Shown: piece by piece, positions 27,493 through 37,021 of the stretch | Position numbering within the stretch: the stretch's first letter is position 1 | How the letters are laid out: each line of letters opens with the position of its first letter | Assembly (NCBI GenBank): GCA_027490215.1 | Contig: JAIXYO010000017.1 | Location: 1 to 64,000 of the forward strand | Length of the DNA stretch: 64,000 nt | Direction: 5' to 3' | Source of the DNA: Rubrivivax sp. | GTDB taxonomy: Bacteria; Pseudomonadota; Gammaproteobacteria; Burkholderiales; Burkholderiaceae_C | The notes under the pieces: generated by a model | What the model saw: the letters and a program-made list of their open reading frames with translations, nothing else | Database searches by the model: none | Told to the model about the DNA's origin: nothing | Translations under genes and position numbers: made by a program

Positions 27493-30354
27493 ATGACCGA
27501 ACTGGCCAAGTCCTTCGAACCCGCCGCCATCGAGGCCCATTGGGGCCCACTGTGGGAGCAAAGCGGCGTCTATGAGCCCACGCTCGACGCTGCCAAGCCT
27601 TCGTTTTCGATCCAGCTGCCGCCGCCCAATGTCACCGGGACGCTGCACATGGGCCATGCGTTCAACCAGACGATCATGGACTCGCTGACGCGCTACCACC
27701 GCATGCGCGGCTTCAACACGCTGTGGGTACCGGGCACCGACCATGCGGGCATCGCCACCCAGATCGTCGTCGAGCGGCAGTTGCAGGAGCAAGGCCTGAA
27801 CCGCCATGACCTGGGCCGCGCCAACTTCGTGGCGCGGGTGTGGGATTGGAAGCAGCAGTCGGGCTCGACCATCACCCGCCAGATGCGCCGCATGGGTGAC
27901 AGCGTGAGCTGGCCGCACGAGTACTTCACGATGGACGACAAGTTGTCGGCCGTCGTCACCTCGACGTTCGTTCAGCTCTACGAACAAGGGCTGATCTACC
28001 GCGGCAAGCGCCTGGTCAACTGGGATCCGGTGCTGAAGTCGGCGGTGTCGGACCTGGAAGTGGAAAGCGAAGAGGAAGACGGCTCGCTGTGGCACATCCG
28101 CTATCCGTTGGAGGATGGCATTGGCGATCTGGTGGTGGCCACCACGCGGCCCGAAACGATGCTCGGCGACGTCGCGGTGATGGTGCATCCCGAAGATGAA
28201 CGTTATGCCGCTTTCGTCGGCAAGCGCGTCACGCTGCCGCTGTGCGGACGCACGATCCCGGTGATCGCGGACGATTACGTCGATCGCGAGTTTGGCACCG
28301 GCGTCGTCAAGGTGACACCAGCGCATGACGTGAACGACTATGCGGTAGGCCAGCGCCACGGCCTGCCGATCATCGGCGTACTGACGCTGGATGCGGCGAT
28401 CAACGACAACGCACCAGAAGCCTACCGCGGCCTCGACCGTTTCGTTGCTCGCAAGCGCGTCGTGGCCGACCTGGAGGCACAAGGCTTCCTGGTCGAGGTC
28501 AAGAAGCACAAGCTGATGGTTCCGCGCTGTGCGCGCACCGGACAGGTCATCGAGCCGATGCTGACCGACCAGTGGTTCGTTGCGATGACGAAGAACGCGC
28601 CTGCTGTTGACGGAAACCCGGGCAAGAGCATCGCGCAAAAGGCGATCGATGCGGTCGCGAACGGCGATGTGAAATTCGTGCCCGAAAACTGGGTCAACAC
28701 CTACGACCAGTGGATGAAGAACATCACCGACTGGTGCATCTCGCGCCAGCTGTGGTGGGGCCACCAGATCCCGGCGTGGTACGGCACGAACGGCGAGCTG
28801 TTCGTCGCGACGAACGAAGACGAAGCCCGCGCCAAGGCCACCGCCGCCGGCTACACCGGCGAGCTGGTTCGCGATCCCGACGTGCTCGACACCTGGTACT
28901 CGTCCGCGATGGTGCCGTTCTCCTCGCTGGGCTGGCCCGCGAAGACGAAGGAACTCGATCTTTTCCTGCCGTCGAGCGTTCTGGTCACCGGCTACGACAT
29001 CATCTTCTTCTGGGTCGCCCGGATGATCATGATGACGACGCACTTCACCGGCAAGGTGCCGTTCCACCACGTCTACATCCACGGCCTGGTGCGCGATGCG
29101 CAAGGCAAGAAGATGAGCAAGTCGGAAGGCAATGTGCTCGATCCGGTGGACCTGATCGACGGCATCTCGCTGGCGCCCTTGCTCGACAAGCGCACCATCG
29201 GCCTGCGCAAGCCCGAGACAGCGCCACGCGTGCGCAAGGACACCGAGAAGGAGTTCCCCGAGGGCATCCCGGCCTTCGGCGCCGATGCACTGCGTTTCAC
29301 CTTCGCCTCGCTGGCCAGCCTGGGCCGCAGCATCAACTTCGATTCCAAGCGCTGCGAGGGCTACCGCAATTTCTGCAACAAGCTGTGGAACGCCACGCGC
29401 TTCGTGCTGATGAACTGCGAGGGGCAAGACTGCGGCCTGGCCGAGCACACGAAGGCGCAATGCGAACCAGGTGGATCGGCACACAACTACCTGAGCTTTT
29501 CGCAAGCGGACCGATGGATCACCAGCGAACTGCAGCGTGTGGAGGATGCGGTCGAGCAAGGCTTTGCCGACTACCGGCTCGACAATGTCGCCAACGCGAT
29601 TTATTCCTTCGTCTGGGACGAGTACTGCGACTGGTACCTGGAGATCGCGAAAGTGCAGATCCAGACTGGCGACGAATCAGCCCAGAGGGCAACACGCCGC
29701 ACGCTGATTCGCGTACTCGAGACGGTATTGCGACTGTTGCACCCGATCACGCCGTTCATCACCGCCGAGCTGTGGGAGCGCGTGGCCGTGGTTGCTGGAC
29801 GGAAGACCGCAGACTCAGCCGACAGCCTGGTGACAGCGCCTTACCCCAAAGCGCAGCTCGAACGCATCGATGCCACGGCCGACGCCTGGGTCACGCAGCT
29901 CAAAGGCATGGTCGGTGCGTGCCGGCGACTGCGCAGCGAAATGAGCCTGTCGCCCGACAAACGGGTGCCGCTCCTGGCCTTCGGTGATACCGCATTCATG
30001 CAGGCAGCAGCGCCACTGCTGAAGACGCTGGCCAAGGTATCGGATGTGCAGGTGCACACCGATGAGGCTGCCTATGCGCATGCCACACTGAACGCACCGG
30101 TCGTCGAGTTCGCAGGCACCCGCCTCGCCCTGCATGTCGAGATCGACGTGACCGCCGAAACGGAGAGACTGCGCAAGGAGATCACGCGCCTGGATGGCGA
30201 AATCGCCAAGGCCAGCGCGAAGCTCACCAATGAAAGCTTCGTCGCTCGTGCGCCCGCGGCGGTGGTGGCTCAAGAGCAGGCGCGCATTGCCGAACACACT
30301 GCCACCCGCGATCGCCTCGAGGCACAGGTTCGGCGTCTGTCAGCGGCGGTTTGA
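27493..30354 (+). CDS. valS: valine--tRNA ligase
   Basis: This enzyme charges tRNA-Val with valine and edits threonine mischarges. The 953-residue class I synthetase starts at the ATG at 27493 ([10 protein letters not shown]). It has the HIGH-type motif HMGH (52-55) within [13 protein letters not shown], a full CP1 editing insert ([13 protein letters not shown] region), the KMSKS motif at 540-544, the anticodon-binding helical domain, and a C-terminal coiled-coil arm ([20 protein letters not shown] region) typical of ValRS. A TACAAT hexamer near 27427 could be its -10 box. A weak terminator follows. Confidence 0.98.
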   Translation: MTELAKSFEPAAIEAHWGPLWEQSGVYEPTLDAAKPSFSIQLPPPNVTGTLHMGHAFNQTIMDSLTRYHRMRGFNTLWVPGTDHAGIATQIVVERQLQEQGLNRHDLGRANFVARVWDWKQQSGSTITRQMRRMGDSVSWPHEYFTMDDKLSAVVTSTFVQLYEQGLIYRGKRLVNWDPVLKSAVSDLEVESEEEDGSLWHIRYPLEDGIGDLVVATTRPETMLGDVAVMVHPEDERYAAFVGKRVTLPLCGRTIPVIADDYVDREFGTGVVKVTPAHDVNDYAVGQRHGLPIIGVLTLDAAINDNAPEAYRGLDRFVARKRVVADLEAQGFLVEVKKHKLMVPRCARTGQVIEPMLTDQWFVAMTKNAPAVDGNPGKSIAQKAIDAVANGDVKFVPENWVNTYDQWMKNITDWCISRQLWWGHQIPAWYGTNGELFVATNEDEARAKATAAGYTGELVRDPDVLDTWYSSAMVPFSSLGWPAKTKELDLFLPSSVLVTGYDIIFFWVARMIMMTTHFTGKVPFHHVYIHGLVRDAQGKKMSKSEGNVLDPVDLIDGISLAPLLDKRTIGLRKPETAPRVRKDTEKEFPEGIPAFGADALRFTFASLASLGRSINFDSKRCEGYRNFCNKLWNATRFVLMNCEGQDCGLAEHTKAQCEPGGSAHNYLSFSQADRWITSELQRVEDAVEQGFADYRLDNVANAIYSFVWDEYCDWYLEIAKVQIQTGDESAQRATRRTLIRVLETVLRLLHPITPFITAELWERVAVVAGRKTADSADSLVTAPYPKAQLERIDATADAWVTQLKGMVGACRRLRSEMSLSPDKRVPLLAFGDTAFMQAAAPLLKTLAKVSDVQVHTDEAAYAHATLNAPVVEFAGTRLALHVEIDVTAETERLRKEITRLDGEIAKASAKLTNESFVARAPAAVVAQEQARIAEHTATRDRLEAQVRRLSAAV

Positions 30355-30400
30355 CGCGTGGAGTAGCGTCGATTCGAGCTGAAGGCAGCGGGCGTCATTG

Positions 30401-30419
30401 AAAGACCAGCGTCTTTTTT
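30401..30419 (+). terminator. possible valS terminator
   Basis: AAAGAC and GTCTTT form a six-base-pair stem with a four-base loop, followed by four more T. It lies about 47 bases after the valS stop and before galU. The stem is AT-containing and short, so efficiency is uncertain. Confidence 0.45.
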
Positions 30420-30468
30420 GCGTGTGAGAATGGATTCAAACCATGAACCCACCGCTCGGAGTTTGCAA

Positions 30469-31335
30469 ATGAAGATCAACAAAGCGATATTCCCCGTGGC
30501 CGGCCTTGGCACGCGTTTCCTGCCCGCCACCAAGGCGCAGCCGAAAGAAATGCTGCCGGTGGTCGACAAGCCGCTGATCCAGTACGCCGTGGAAGAGGCC
30601 TACGCTGCGGGTATTCGCCAGATGATCTTCGTCAACGGCCGCAACAAGCGCGCCATTCCCGACCACTTTGACACCGCCTACGAACTGGAAGCCGAACTGG
30701 AAGCCGCAGGCAAGAAAGAGCTGCTGGCCTTGGTCCACTCGATCAAGCCCGACGACATGGAGTGCATCTACATCCGCCAGCCGAAAGCCCTGGGCCTGGG
30801 CCATGCGGTGCTGTGCGCGCAATGCGTGGTCGTCAACGAACCGTTCGCGGTTCTGCTGGCCGATGACCTGATGGTCGGCACGCCGCCGATCCTGAAGCAG
30901 ATGGTCGAACGCTTTGCCGACTGGCAGGCCTCGATCATCGCGGTGCAGGAAGTGCCCGACGATCAGACGCGCCGCTACGGCATGGTGGCCGGCACGCCGG
31001 TCAATGACCGGATGATGGACATGACCCACATCGTCGAGAAGCCGGCACCGGAAGATGCGCCGTCGCGTCTGGGTGTGGCGGGCCGCTACATCCTGACGCC
31101 AGGTATCTTCAAGGAAATCGCTGCGCAGCCACGCGGTGTGGGCGGGGAGATCCAACTGACCGACGGCATCGCCGCGCTGATGCGCCGTGAGAAAGTCTTC
31201 GCCTTCCGCTATGAAGGCCGCCGCTACGACTGTGGCAGCAAGGAAGGCTTCCTGGAGGCCAATGTCGAACTGGCCCTGATGCACCCGCAACTCGGCCCGG
31301 GGTTCCGCAGCTACCTGAAGTCGCTCGAGCTCTGA
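30469..31335 (+). CDS. galU: UTP--glucose-1-phosphate uridylyltransferase
   Basis: GalU makes UDP-glucose for lipopolysaccharide and exopolysaccharide. From the ATG at 30469 the 288-residue protein has the nucleotidyltransferase signature [20 protein letters not shown], then [16 protein letters not shown], the metal-site [19 protein letters not shown] and the [15 protein letters not shown] segment typical of GalU. An earlier in-frame ATG at 30418 would add 17 non-conserved residues. The TusA-like gene converges on it. Confidence 0.97.
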   Translation: MKINKAIFPVAGLGTRFLPATKAQPKEMLPVVDKPLIQYAVEEAYAAGIRQMIFVNGRNKRAIPDHFDTAYELEAELEAAGKKELLALVHSIKPDDMECIYIRQPKALGLGHAVLCAQCVVVNEPFAVLLADDLMVGTPPILKQMVERFADWQASIIAVQEVPDDQTRRYGMVAGTPVNDRMMDMTHIVEKPAPEDAPSRLGVAGRYILTPGIFKEIAAQPRGVGGEIQLTDGIAALMRREKVFAFRYEGRRYDCGSKEGFLEANVELALMHPQLGPGFRSYLKSLEL

Positions 31336-31350
31336 TTGCGGGCAGCCGAC

Positions 31351-31581
31351 TCAGCGTCGGCGCAGCAGGTGGATGAACTCGTCGGCGACCGTGGTCTGCT
31401 CGATCAGGTCGTTGCCGGTCTGCTTGGAGAAGGCCTGGAAATCACGTATCGAACCCGGGTCGGTCGATACAACCTTCAGCACGTCCCCGGTGGCCATGTC
31501 GGCCAGTGCCTTCTTGGCCTTCAGGATCGGCAGCGGACAGTTCAGCCCGCGGGTGTCGACTTCTTTGTGGATCAGGATCAT
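31351..31581 (-). CDS. TusA-family sulfur carrier protein
   Basis: The 76-residue protein has the SirA/TusA fold, with the sulfur-binding Cys15 in GLNCPLPILKAKKAL and the conserved TDPGSIRDFQAF segment. TusA proteins pass persulfide sulfur, for example to tRNA thiolation enzymes. Some paralogues serve other sulfur or redox pathways. It lies 38 bases downstream of cysM, in the same direction, which fits a sulfur-metabolism context. Confidence 0.9.
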   Translation of the reverse strand: MILIHKEVDTRGLNCPLPILKAKKALADMATGDVLKVVSTDPGSIRDFQAFSKQTGNDLIEQTTVADEFIHLLRRR

Positions 31582-31619
31582 GGGGCGCGTGCTCTGCGAT
31601 TCAGCAACGATTCTAGATT

Positions 31620-32537
31620 TCAGGCCGGAAATACACCGGTCGACAGATAGCGATCACCCCGGTCGCAAACGATGAAGACGATGGTCGCGTTCTCGACCGC
31701 CTTCGCCAGTTCCAGTGCGACCCAGCAGGCACCCGCGGCAGAAATGCCCGCGAAGATACCTTCCTCGCGCGCCAGTCGCCGCGCCATCTCCTCGGCATCG
31801 ATCTGGCTGACCGAGGTCGTTTCATCGACGTGCGTCGGGTCGTAGATCCTTGGCAAGTAGGCCTCGGGCCATTTGCGGATGCCAGGAATTCGCGAACCCT
31901 CGCTGGGTTGCGCGCCGATGATGCGAACCGCCGGGTTCATCTCCTTCAGGTAGCGCGAAACGCCAGTGATCGTGCCAGTGGTGCCCATCGCGCTGACAAA
32001 GTGGGTGATCTGACCCGCGGTGTCGCGCCAGATCTCGGGACCTGTGGTTTCGTAGTGCACGCGGGGGTTGTCGGCATTGGCGAACTGGTCGAGCACGACA
32101 CCCTTGCCGTCGCGCTGCAACTGGTCGGCGAGGTCGCGTGCATGCTCCATGCCGCCGGAGCGAGGTGTCAGCATCAGCTCGGCACCGAAGGCGCGCATCG
32201 TCTGCGCACGCTCGATAGACAGATCCTCCGGCATGATCAACAGCATCTTGTAGCCGCGAATGGCCGCGGCCATCGCCAGCGCAATGCCGGTGTTGCCGGA
32301 GGTGGCTTCGATCAGCGTGTCACCGGGCTTGATCTGCCCGCGCTCTTCGGCGCGACGGATCATGCTGATGGCTGCGCGGTCCTTGACCGAGCCAGCCGGG
32401 TTGTTGCCCTCAAGCTTGCCGAGGATCACGTTGCCGCGTCGCTCCGCATCGGCGCCGGGCAGATGCTTCAGCCGAACCAACGGCGTGTTGCCGATCAGGT
32501 CTTCGAGCGAGGGATAGATCGGCTGCTTCTTTGCCAT
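31620..32537 (-). CDS. cysM: cysteine synthase B
   Basis: This PLP enzyme makes cysteine (or S-sulfocysteine from thiosulfate) from O-acetylserine. The 305-residue protein from the ATG at 32537 has the PLP Lys52 in NPAGSVKDRAA, the phosphate loop TSGNTG (79-84), SAMGTTGTITG and the CysM-type lid sequence. NNPAGSVKDR and the short length distinguish it from CysK. The frame is open further upstream into the tRNA gene but that is not coding. A tRNA-Leu gene lies 80 bases upstream on the same strand. Confidence 0.95.
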   Translation of the reverse strand: MAKKQPIYPSLEDLIGNTPLVRLKHLPGADAERRGNVILGKLEGNNPAGSVKDRAAISMIRRAEERGQIKPGDTLIEATSGNTGIALAMAAAIRGYKMLLIMPEDLSIERAQTMRAFGAELMLTPRSGGMEHARDLADQLQRDGKGVVLDQFANADNPRVHYETTGPEIWRDTAGQITHFVSAMGTTGTITGVSRYLKEMNPAVRIIGAQPSEGSRIPGIRKWPEAYLPRIYDPTHVDETTSVSQIDAEEMARRLAREEGIFAGISAAGACWVALELAKAVENATIVFIVCDRGDRYLSTGVFPA

Positions 32538-32617
32538 GCAAACTCGAAACGGGTGGGCTATCGGTTTGCCGCCCTGCATGCGGCATTGCACCGCATCGAC
32601 AAACACAAAGACTTGGG

Positions 32618-32702
32618 TGGTGCCTCCGGTCGGAATCGAACCGACACTCCGTGAAGAACCGGATTTTGAGTCCGGCGCGTCTACCAATTCCGCCACAGAG
32701 GC
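32618..32702 (-). tRNA. tRNA-Leu (anticodon CAA)
   Basis: On the minus strand the 85 bases form a full cloverleaf. The acceptor stem GCCTCTG pairs with CGGAGGC, and the D-arm region is GGCGGAATTGGTAGACGC. The anticodon loop is CTCAAAA, giving CAA, on a CCGGA/TCCGG stem. A long variable arm is typical of leucine tRNAs. The T-arm is GGTTCGATTCC and CCA is encoded. It is just upstream of cysM on the same strand. Confidence 0.95.
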
Positions 32703-32862
32703 CCAACGCAGGCTCAATTATTCCACAGGCCCTCGGGCTGCGGCTGGCACGGCGCAAGACGTCTGCCTTCAGCGTCACTCAATCAACTGCGGTTACGCTC
32801 TCGCCTCGCCTTCATCGCCTCTCGACCGCGACCCACACCCCCAAGCCCACTGGATCCCGCGC

Positions 32863-33456
32863 ATGCCCCCGATGCCTCCCATCACCCAAGCCTTGTTGTT
32901 GATCAATGTTGCCGCTTTCTGCATCGACAGCTTCCTCGGCCCCTGGTTCACACGCCTGCTGGCGCTGTGGCCGCTGGGTTCCGGCTTCCTGCCTTGGCAG
33001 ATCGTCACCTACGCCTTCCTGCACGGCGGCATCGGTCATCTGTTCTTCAACATGCTGGGCTTGTGGATGTTTGGCTCGGAGCTGGAGCGGGTCTGGGGCA
33101 CGAAGCGCTTCATTCAGTTCTACGCCGCCAGCGTGCTGGCTGCGGCGGGTGCGCAGTTGCTGGTCACCGGATTGCTGGGGTCGGTCTACCCGACGGTAGG
33201 TGCCTCAGGCGGGCTGTTCGGCCTGCTGCTGGCATTCGGCATGATGTTTCCGAACCGAACCATCATCCCGCTGTTCCCACCGATCCCCATGAAGGCGAAG
33301 GTGTTCGTCGCGTTGTACGGCGGGCTGGAACTGCTGCTCGGCGTCACTGGCAGTGCGACGGGTGTGGCCCATTTCGCGCATCTGGGTGGCATGCTGGGCG
33401 GCTACCTGATGTTCCGCTACTGGCGCGGTCAGCCCCCGTTCGGCAAGCGGCGTTGA
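32863..33456 (+). CDS. rhomboid family intramembrane serine protease
   Basis: The 197-residue membrane protein has six predicted helices and the rhomboid catalytic set: Ser115 in GASGG, His173 in FAHLGG, and the His59/Asn63 pair in HLFFNMLGLW. The L1-loop WR-like motif is replaced by MFGSELERVWG. It would cleave membrane proteins within the bilayer, with substrates unknown. The start at 32863 lacks a clear ribosome site; ATG at 32872 is an alternative. The open frame upstream crosses the tRNA gene and is ignored. Confidence 0.93.
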   Translation: MPPMPPITQALLLINVAAFCIDSFLGPWFTRLLALWPLGSGFLPWQIVTYAFLHGGIGHLFFNMLGLWMFGSELERVWGTKRFIQFYAASVLAAAGAQLLVTGLLGSVYPTVGASGGLFGLLLAFGMMFPNRTIIPLFPPIPMKAKVFVALYGGLELLLGVTGSATGVAHFAHLGGMLGGYLMFRYWRGQPPFGKRR

Positions 33457-33483
33457 GCGAGCCAACCACTCAACAAGCACCGT

Positions 33484-34365
33484 TCAAAGGCCGTCCTTCA
33501 CCGTCGGGTAGCGCAGAACCACTCGCAGTTCGCGCTTGAGGCGCTGGTTGTCCAGCCGGCGAGATTCGCTCATGAAGCTCAGCAGCATCGGCGACAGGCG
33601 CTCACTCGCTTCCGCACGCGAGATGCGCGGCGGGCGCGGCAGACCGCACACGTCGGCGGCCAGATCAAAGTAGCTACCCATCGTCAGGTCGGTATCGTCG
33701 CTGGCATGGACCACCCGCTGCGGCAGCGCATGCGTCAATGCGGCAACGCAAGCGCGAGCCAGATCGTCGGCATGGATGTGGTTGGTGTAGACATCGTCCT
33801 CGGCATTCAGAACCGCCGTGCCCCGAAGCAGGCGCTCGCGCGGATGGCCACCTTCGCGGTCGATGGCGTAGATGCCCGGGATGCGCAGGATGGCCACTCT
33901 CACGCCGTGCGCCTGGCCGAACCAGCGAATTCGCGATTCCGCGTCGACCCGGCGCTTTGCGCGGTCCGTGCCGGGGTTCACCGCGCGCGTTTCATCGAAA
34001 CGCGTACCGCCGCAGTCACCGTAAACGCCACTGGTGCTGCCATAGACCAGGCAGCGCACGCGGCCCTTGCGCGCCAGGGCAGCGAGCAGATTCCGGGTGC
34101 GCGGGTCGGTGCTTCCCTGCAAGGGCGGTGGCGCCAGGTGCAGCACCGCATCGGCCAGCCCGGCCAGCCGCCAGAGCGTGGCCGGATCGTCGAGGTTACC
34201 GATCAGAGGTACCGCACCCGCCGCCCGCAAGACCTCGGCGCGCGACGGCGTCGAGGTCAGCGCGAGCAGGCGATAGCGGCCCTTGAGCAGGCGCAGCACA
34301 CGCAAGCCCACGTCGCCACAACCCACGATCAACAGGACGGGACGCTTGAAGGTGGATGGAAGCAC
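33484..34365 (-). CDS. NAD(P)-binding epimerase-like protein (YeeZ-like)
   Basis: The 293-residue Rossmann-fold protein has an N-terminal nucleotide loop VGCGDVGLRVLRLL, then AVLHLAPPP, YGSTSGVYGD (Ser/Tyr region of extended SDR enzymes) and RIPGIYA. The glycine motif is GCGDVG rather than the classical GxxGxxG of epimerases, as in the YeeZ group, whose reaction is unknown. It is convergent with the rhomboid gene. Confidence 0.87.
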   Translation of the reverse strand: MLPSTFKRPVLLIVGCGDVGLRVLRLLKGRYRLLALTSTPSRAEVLRAAGAVPLIGNLDDPATLWRLAGLADAVLHLAPPPLQGSTDPRTRNLLAALARKGRVRCLVYGSTSGVYGDCGGTRFDETRAVNPGTDRAKRRVDAESRIRWFGQAHGVRVAILRIPGIYAIDREGGHPRERLLRGTAVLNAEDDVYTNHIHADDLARACVAALTHALPQRVVHASDDTDLTMGSYFDLAADVCGLPRPPRISRAEASERLSPMLLSFMSESRRLDNQRLKRELRVVLRYPTVKDGL

Positions 34366-34445
34366 GACAGTGACTCGCGAGAGACAGAGAGGACGGGCAG
34401 AATCGCGGCTCAGTTTACGTTTCCCGACACGGCACCGGTTTCACC

Positions 34446-35492
34446 ATGAGCATCACCGTCACGTTGCAGCCGAGCGGCCGCAGTTTCTCCGTTCAACGCG
34501 ACGAACCCATCCTCGCAGCGGCCATCCGCCAAGGAATCGGCCTGCCCTATGGCTGTCGCGACGGCGCCTGTGGCTCGTGCAAATGCAAGCTGATCGAAGG
34601 CCGGGTGATCCACGGCGCGCATCAGTTGCAGGCCTTGAGCGTCGCAGAAGAAGAGGCTGGCTACACGCTGACCTGCTGCGCCACTCCCCAGACCAATCTG
34701 GTGCTGGAAGCACGCACCGTGGTCGGTGCCAGCGACATGCCCGTGCGCAAGCTGCCTGCGAGGGTGACCAGCATCGACAAGCCGGCGCTCGATGTCGCGA
34801 TTGTCAACCTCCAACTACCAGCCAACGAGCCGTTGCGCTATCACGCAGGGCAGTACATCGACGTGATCCTGCGCGACGGCGTACGGCGCAGCTACTCGAT
34901 GGCCAATGCGCCGCACACGCAGGGAGACAAACCCTGGATCGAACTGCACATCCGCCACCTTTCCGGCGGTGTGTTCAGCGACCAGGTGTTCGGCACGATG
35001 AAGGCGAAAGACATCCTGCGCCTCGAAGGTCCTTTTGGCAGCTTCTTCATCCGCGAAGAGTCGCCGAAGCCGATCGTGCTGCTGGCCTCGGGCACCGGTA
35101 TCGCGCCGATCAAGGCCATGCTCGAACAGTTGCAATTCAAGGGCAGCACCCGGCCTGTCTCGCTGTACTGGGGCTGCCGGACGCGCGCCGATCTGTATCT
35201 GCACGATTGGGCACTTGAAGCGACGACACACATCCCGCAACTGCGATACATCCCAGTGCTCTCCGAAGCGCCTGCCAGCGATGCCTGGTCCGGCCGGACG
35301 GGTTTCGTGCATCACGCCGTGATGGAGGACCTCCCGGATCTTTCAAGCTGCCAGGTCTATGCCTGCGGCGCGCCGGTGATGGTCGAGTCCGCGCAACGCG
35401 ACTTCATCGAACGCTGCGGCTTGCCCGCTGACGAGTTTTACGCGGATGCGTTCTACAGTGCGGCCGATCGGGTCACGGTGGTCACGACCTGA
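34446..35492 (+). CDS. 2Fe-2S flavodoxin-reductase-type oxidoreductase (AscD-like)
   Basis: The 348-residue electron-transfer protein has an N-terminal plant-type ferredoxin domain with 2Fe-2S ligands Cys37, Cys42, Cys45 and Cys77 (YGCRDGACGSC and TCC). A ferredoxin-reductase module follows: FAD-binding RSYSMANAP and an NAD-binding domain with ASGTGIAPIKAML and a C-terminal YADAFYSA-type end. This architecture matches CDP-6-deoxy-delta-3,4-glucoseen reductase and phenol-hydroxylase-type reductases. No sugar or aromatic pathway gene adjoins it, so its partner is unknown. Confidence 0.9.
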   Translation: MSITVTLQPSGRSFSVQRDEPILAAAIRQGIGLPYGCRDGACGSCKCKLIEGRVIHGAHQLQALSVAEEEAGYTLTCCATPQTNLVLEARTVVGASDMPVRKLPARVTSIDKPALDVAIVNLQLPANEPLRYHAGQYIDVILRDGVRRSYSMANAPHTQGDKPWIELHIRHLSGGVFSDQVFGTMKAKDILRLEGPFGSFFIREESPKPIVLLASGTGIAPIKAMLEQLQFKGSTRPVSLYWGCRTRADLYLHDWALEATTHIPQLRYIPVLSEAPASDAWSGRTGFVHHAVMEDLPDLSSCQVYACGAPVMVESAQRDFIERCGLPADEFYADAFYSAADRVTVVTT

Positions 35493-35523
35493 CAGCTGTC
35501 CATCCGGTCGGCATCAGTCCAGG

Positions 35524-36237
35524 CTATTCACCCAAATAGGCCGCCCGCACCTTGGGGTCGTTCAGCAGCACCTTGGCGTCGCCTGTCATGGTGACCTCGC
35601 CCGACTCCAGCACATAGCCACGACTGGCCAGTTGCAGCGCGCGGCTGGCGTTCTGTTCGACCAGCAGCACCGTCACGCCCTGGCGGTGAATGTCGTCGAT
35701 CACCTCGAAGATCTTGTCGACCATGATGGGTGACAAACCCATCGAAGGCTCATCGAGCAACAACAGCTTCGGCCTGGCCATCAACGCCCGGCCCATCGCC
35801 AGCATCTGCTGCTCGCCGCCGCTCATCGTGCCGGCGAGCTGGCTGCGGCGTTCCTTCAGACGCGGAAAGATGGTGAACACCTTGTCCATGTCGGACTCGA
35901 TGTCCGTGTCATCGCGGATGAAGGCCCCCATCAACAGGTTCTCGTGAATCGTCATCCGAGCGAAGGTGCCACGCCCCTCGGGCACCATCACCAGGCCCTG
36001 GCGCACCAGATCCCAGGCGCCCTGCCCCTTGATCGACGCGCCCAAGAATTCGATGTCGCCAGCGGACGGGGACTGCAGTCCGGTGACCGCCTTCAGCGTC
36101 GTGGTCTTGCCGGCGCCATTGGCTCCGATCAGGCTGACGAGTTCACCCTGCCGTACCTCGAAGCTGACGCCCTTGACGGCCTGAATGCCGCCGTAGGCGA
36201 CCTTCAATCCACTGACCTTGAGCAAAGGTGGAGGCAT
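35524..36237 (-). CDS. livF: branched-chain amino acid ABC transporter ATPase LivF
   Basis: The 237-residue ATPase has Walker A GANGAGKTT, the signature MSGGEQQMLAMGRALM, Walker B LLLLDEPSMGLSP and the switch His region replaced by the LivF-type VLLVEQNASRAL. The C-terminus AYLGE is typical. The start at 36237 sits four bases past the LivG stop; an earlier ATG would overlap livG. LivF powers import of branched-chain amino acids or related substrates together with LivG, LivM and LivH. Confidence 0.95.
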   Translation of the reverse strand: MPPPLLKVSGLKVAYGGIQAVKGVSFEVRQGELVSLIGANGAGKTTTLKAVTGLQSPSAGDIEFLGASIKGQGAWDLVRQGLVMVPEGRGTFARMTIHENLLMGAFIRDDTDIESDMDKVFTIFPRLKERRSQLAGTMSGGEQQMLAMGRALMARPKLLLLDEPSMGLSPIMVDKIFEVIDDIHRQGVTVLLVEQNASRALQLASRGYVLESGEVTMTGDAKVLLNDPKVRAAYLGE

Positions 36238-36241
36238 CGCG

Positions 36242-37021
36242 TCAATCCTGAGGCTGATGCGCGACGCCAAGGTAGGCTTCGATCACCTTTGCATCGCGCT
36301 GCACCTCGGCAGGCGTGCCCACGGCGATCGCCTTGCCGTAATCGAGCACCGTGACCCGATCGCACAGCCCCATCACCAGCTTCACGTCGTGCTCGATCAG
36401 CAGGATGGTGCTGCCATCGTTGCGGATGCGGTCGATCAGTTCGCGCAACACGACCTTCTCGGTGGCGTTCATGCCGGCGGCAGGTTCATCGAGTGCGATC
36501 AGTTGGGGGTCTGTCGCCAGGGCCCGCGCGATTTCGAGCCGGCGCTGGTCACCGTAGCTCAGCGTGCGGGCCTTGAAGTCGGCATAGGCGCCGATACCAA
36601 CGTAGTCAAGTAACTCCCGGGCACGGTGCGTGATGGCAGCTTCCTCGGCTCTGAACGACGCGGTGCGAAACACCGCGCCAACCAGTCCGGAATGCGTGCG
36701 CACATGGCGACCGACCATCACGTTCTCCAACGCGGTCATGTCGGCAAACAACCGGATGTTCTGGAAGGTACGCGCAATGCCGGTCTTCGCGACCTGATGC
36801 ACCGAACTTGGCCTGTACGGCTGCCCAGCGAGTTCGAAGTGGCCTGCATCGGCCGGGTAAAGCCCGGTGATCACGTTGAAGAACGTGGTCTTGCCCGCCC
36901 CGTTCGGGCCGATCAATCCATAGACCACGCCTCGCTCGATTGAGATGGCGACATCCGACAGCGCCTGCAAACCGCCGAAGCGCTTGGACACCCCGGACAC
37001 TTTCAGCAGCGCCTGGCTCAT
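36242..37021 (-). CDS. livG: branched-chain amino acid ABC transporter ATPase LivG
   Basis: The 259-residue ATPase has Walker A GPNGAGKTTFFNVITG, a LivG-specific NIRLFADMTALENVMVG segment, the signature SYGDQRRLEIARAL, Walker B LIALDEPAAGMN and IEHDVKLVM. The start at 37021 overlaps the livM stop by four bases. The closer family relation is to transporters for leucine/isoleucine/valine or to urea and aromatic acid importers. Substrate cannot be fixed from sequence alone. Confidence 0.95.
   Translation of the reverse strand: MSQALLKVSGVSKRFGGLQALSDVAISIERGVVYGLIGPNGAGKTTFFNVITGLYPADAGHFELAGQPYRPSSVHQVAKTGIARTFQNIRLFADMTALENVMVGRHVRTHSGLVGAVFRTASFRAEEAAITHRARELLDYVGIGAYADFKARTLSYGDQRRLEIARALATDPQLIALDEPAAGMNATEKVVLRELIDRIRNDGSTILLIEHDVKLVMGLCDRVTVLDYGKAIAVGTPAEVQRDAKVIEAYLGVAHQPQD

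Noticed and set aside
27286-29559. 757-residue open frame on the minus strand across valS
   Set aside because: Antisense shadow of valS, where HIGH and KMSKS motifs fix the true strand and frame.
32536-32862. longer rhomboid protein beginning at 32536
   Set aside because: The extension would read through the tRNA-Leu gene and has no rhomboid character; the ATG at 32863 gives the normal family length.
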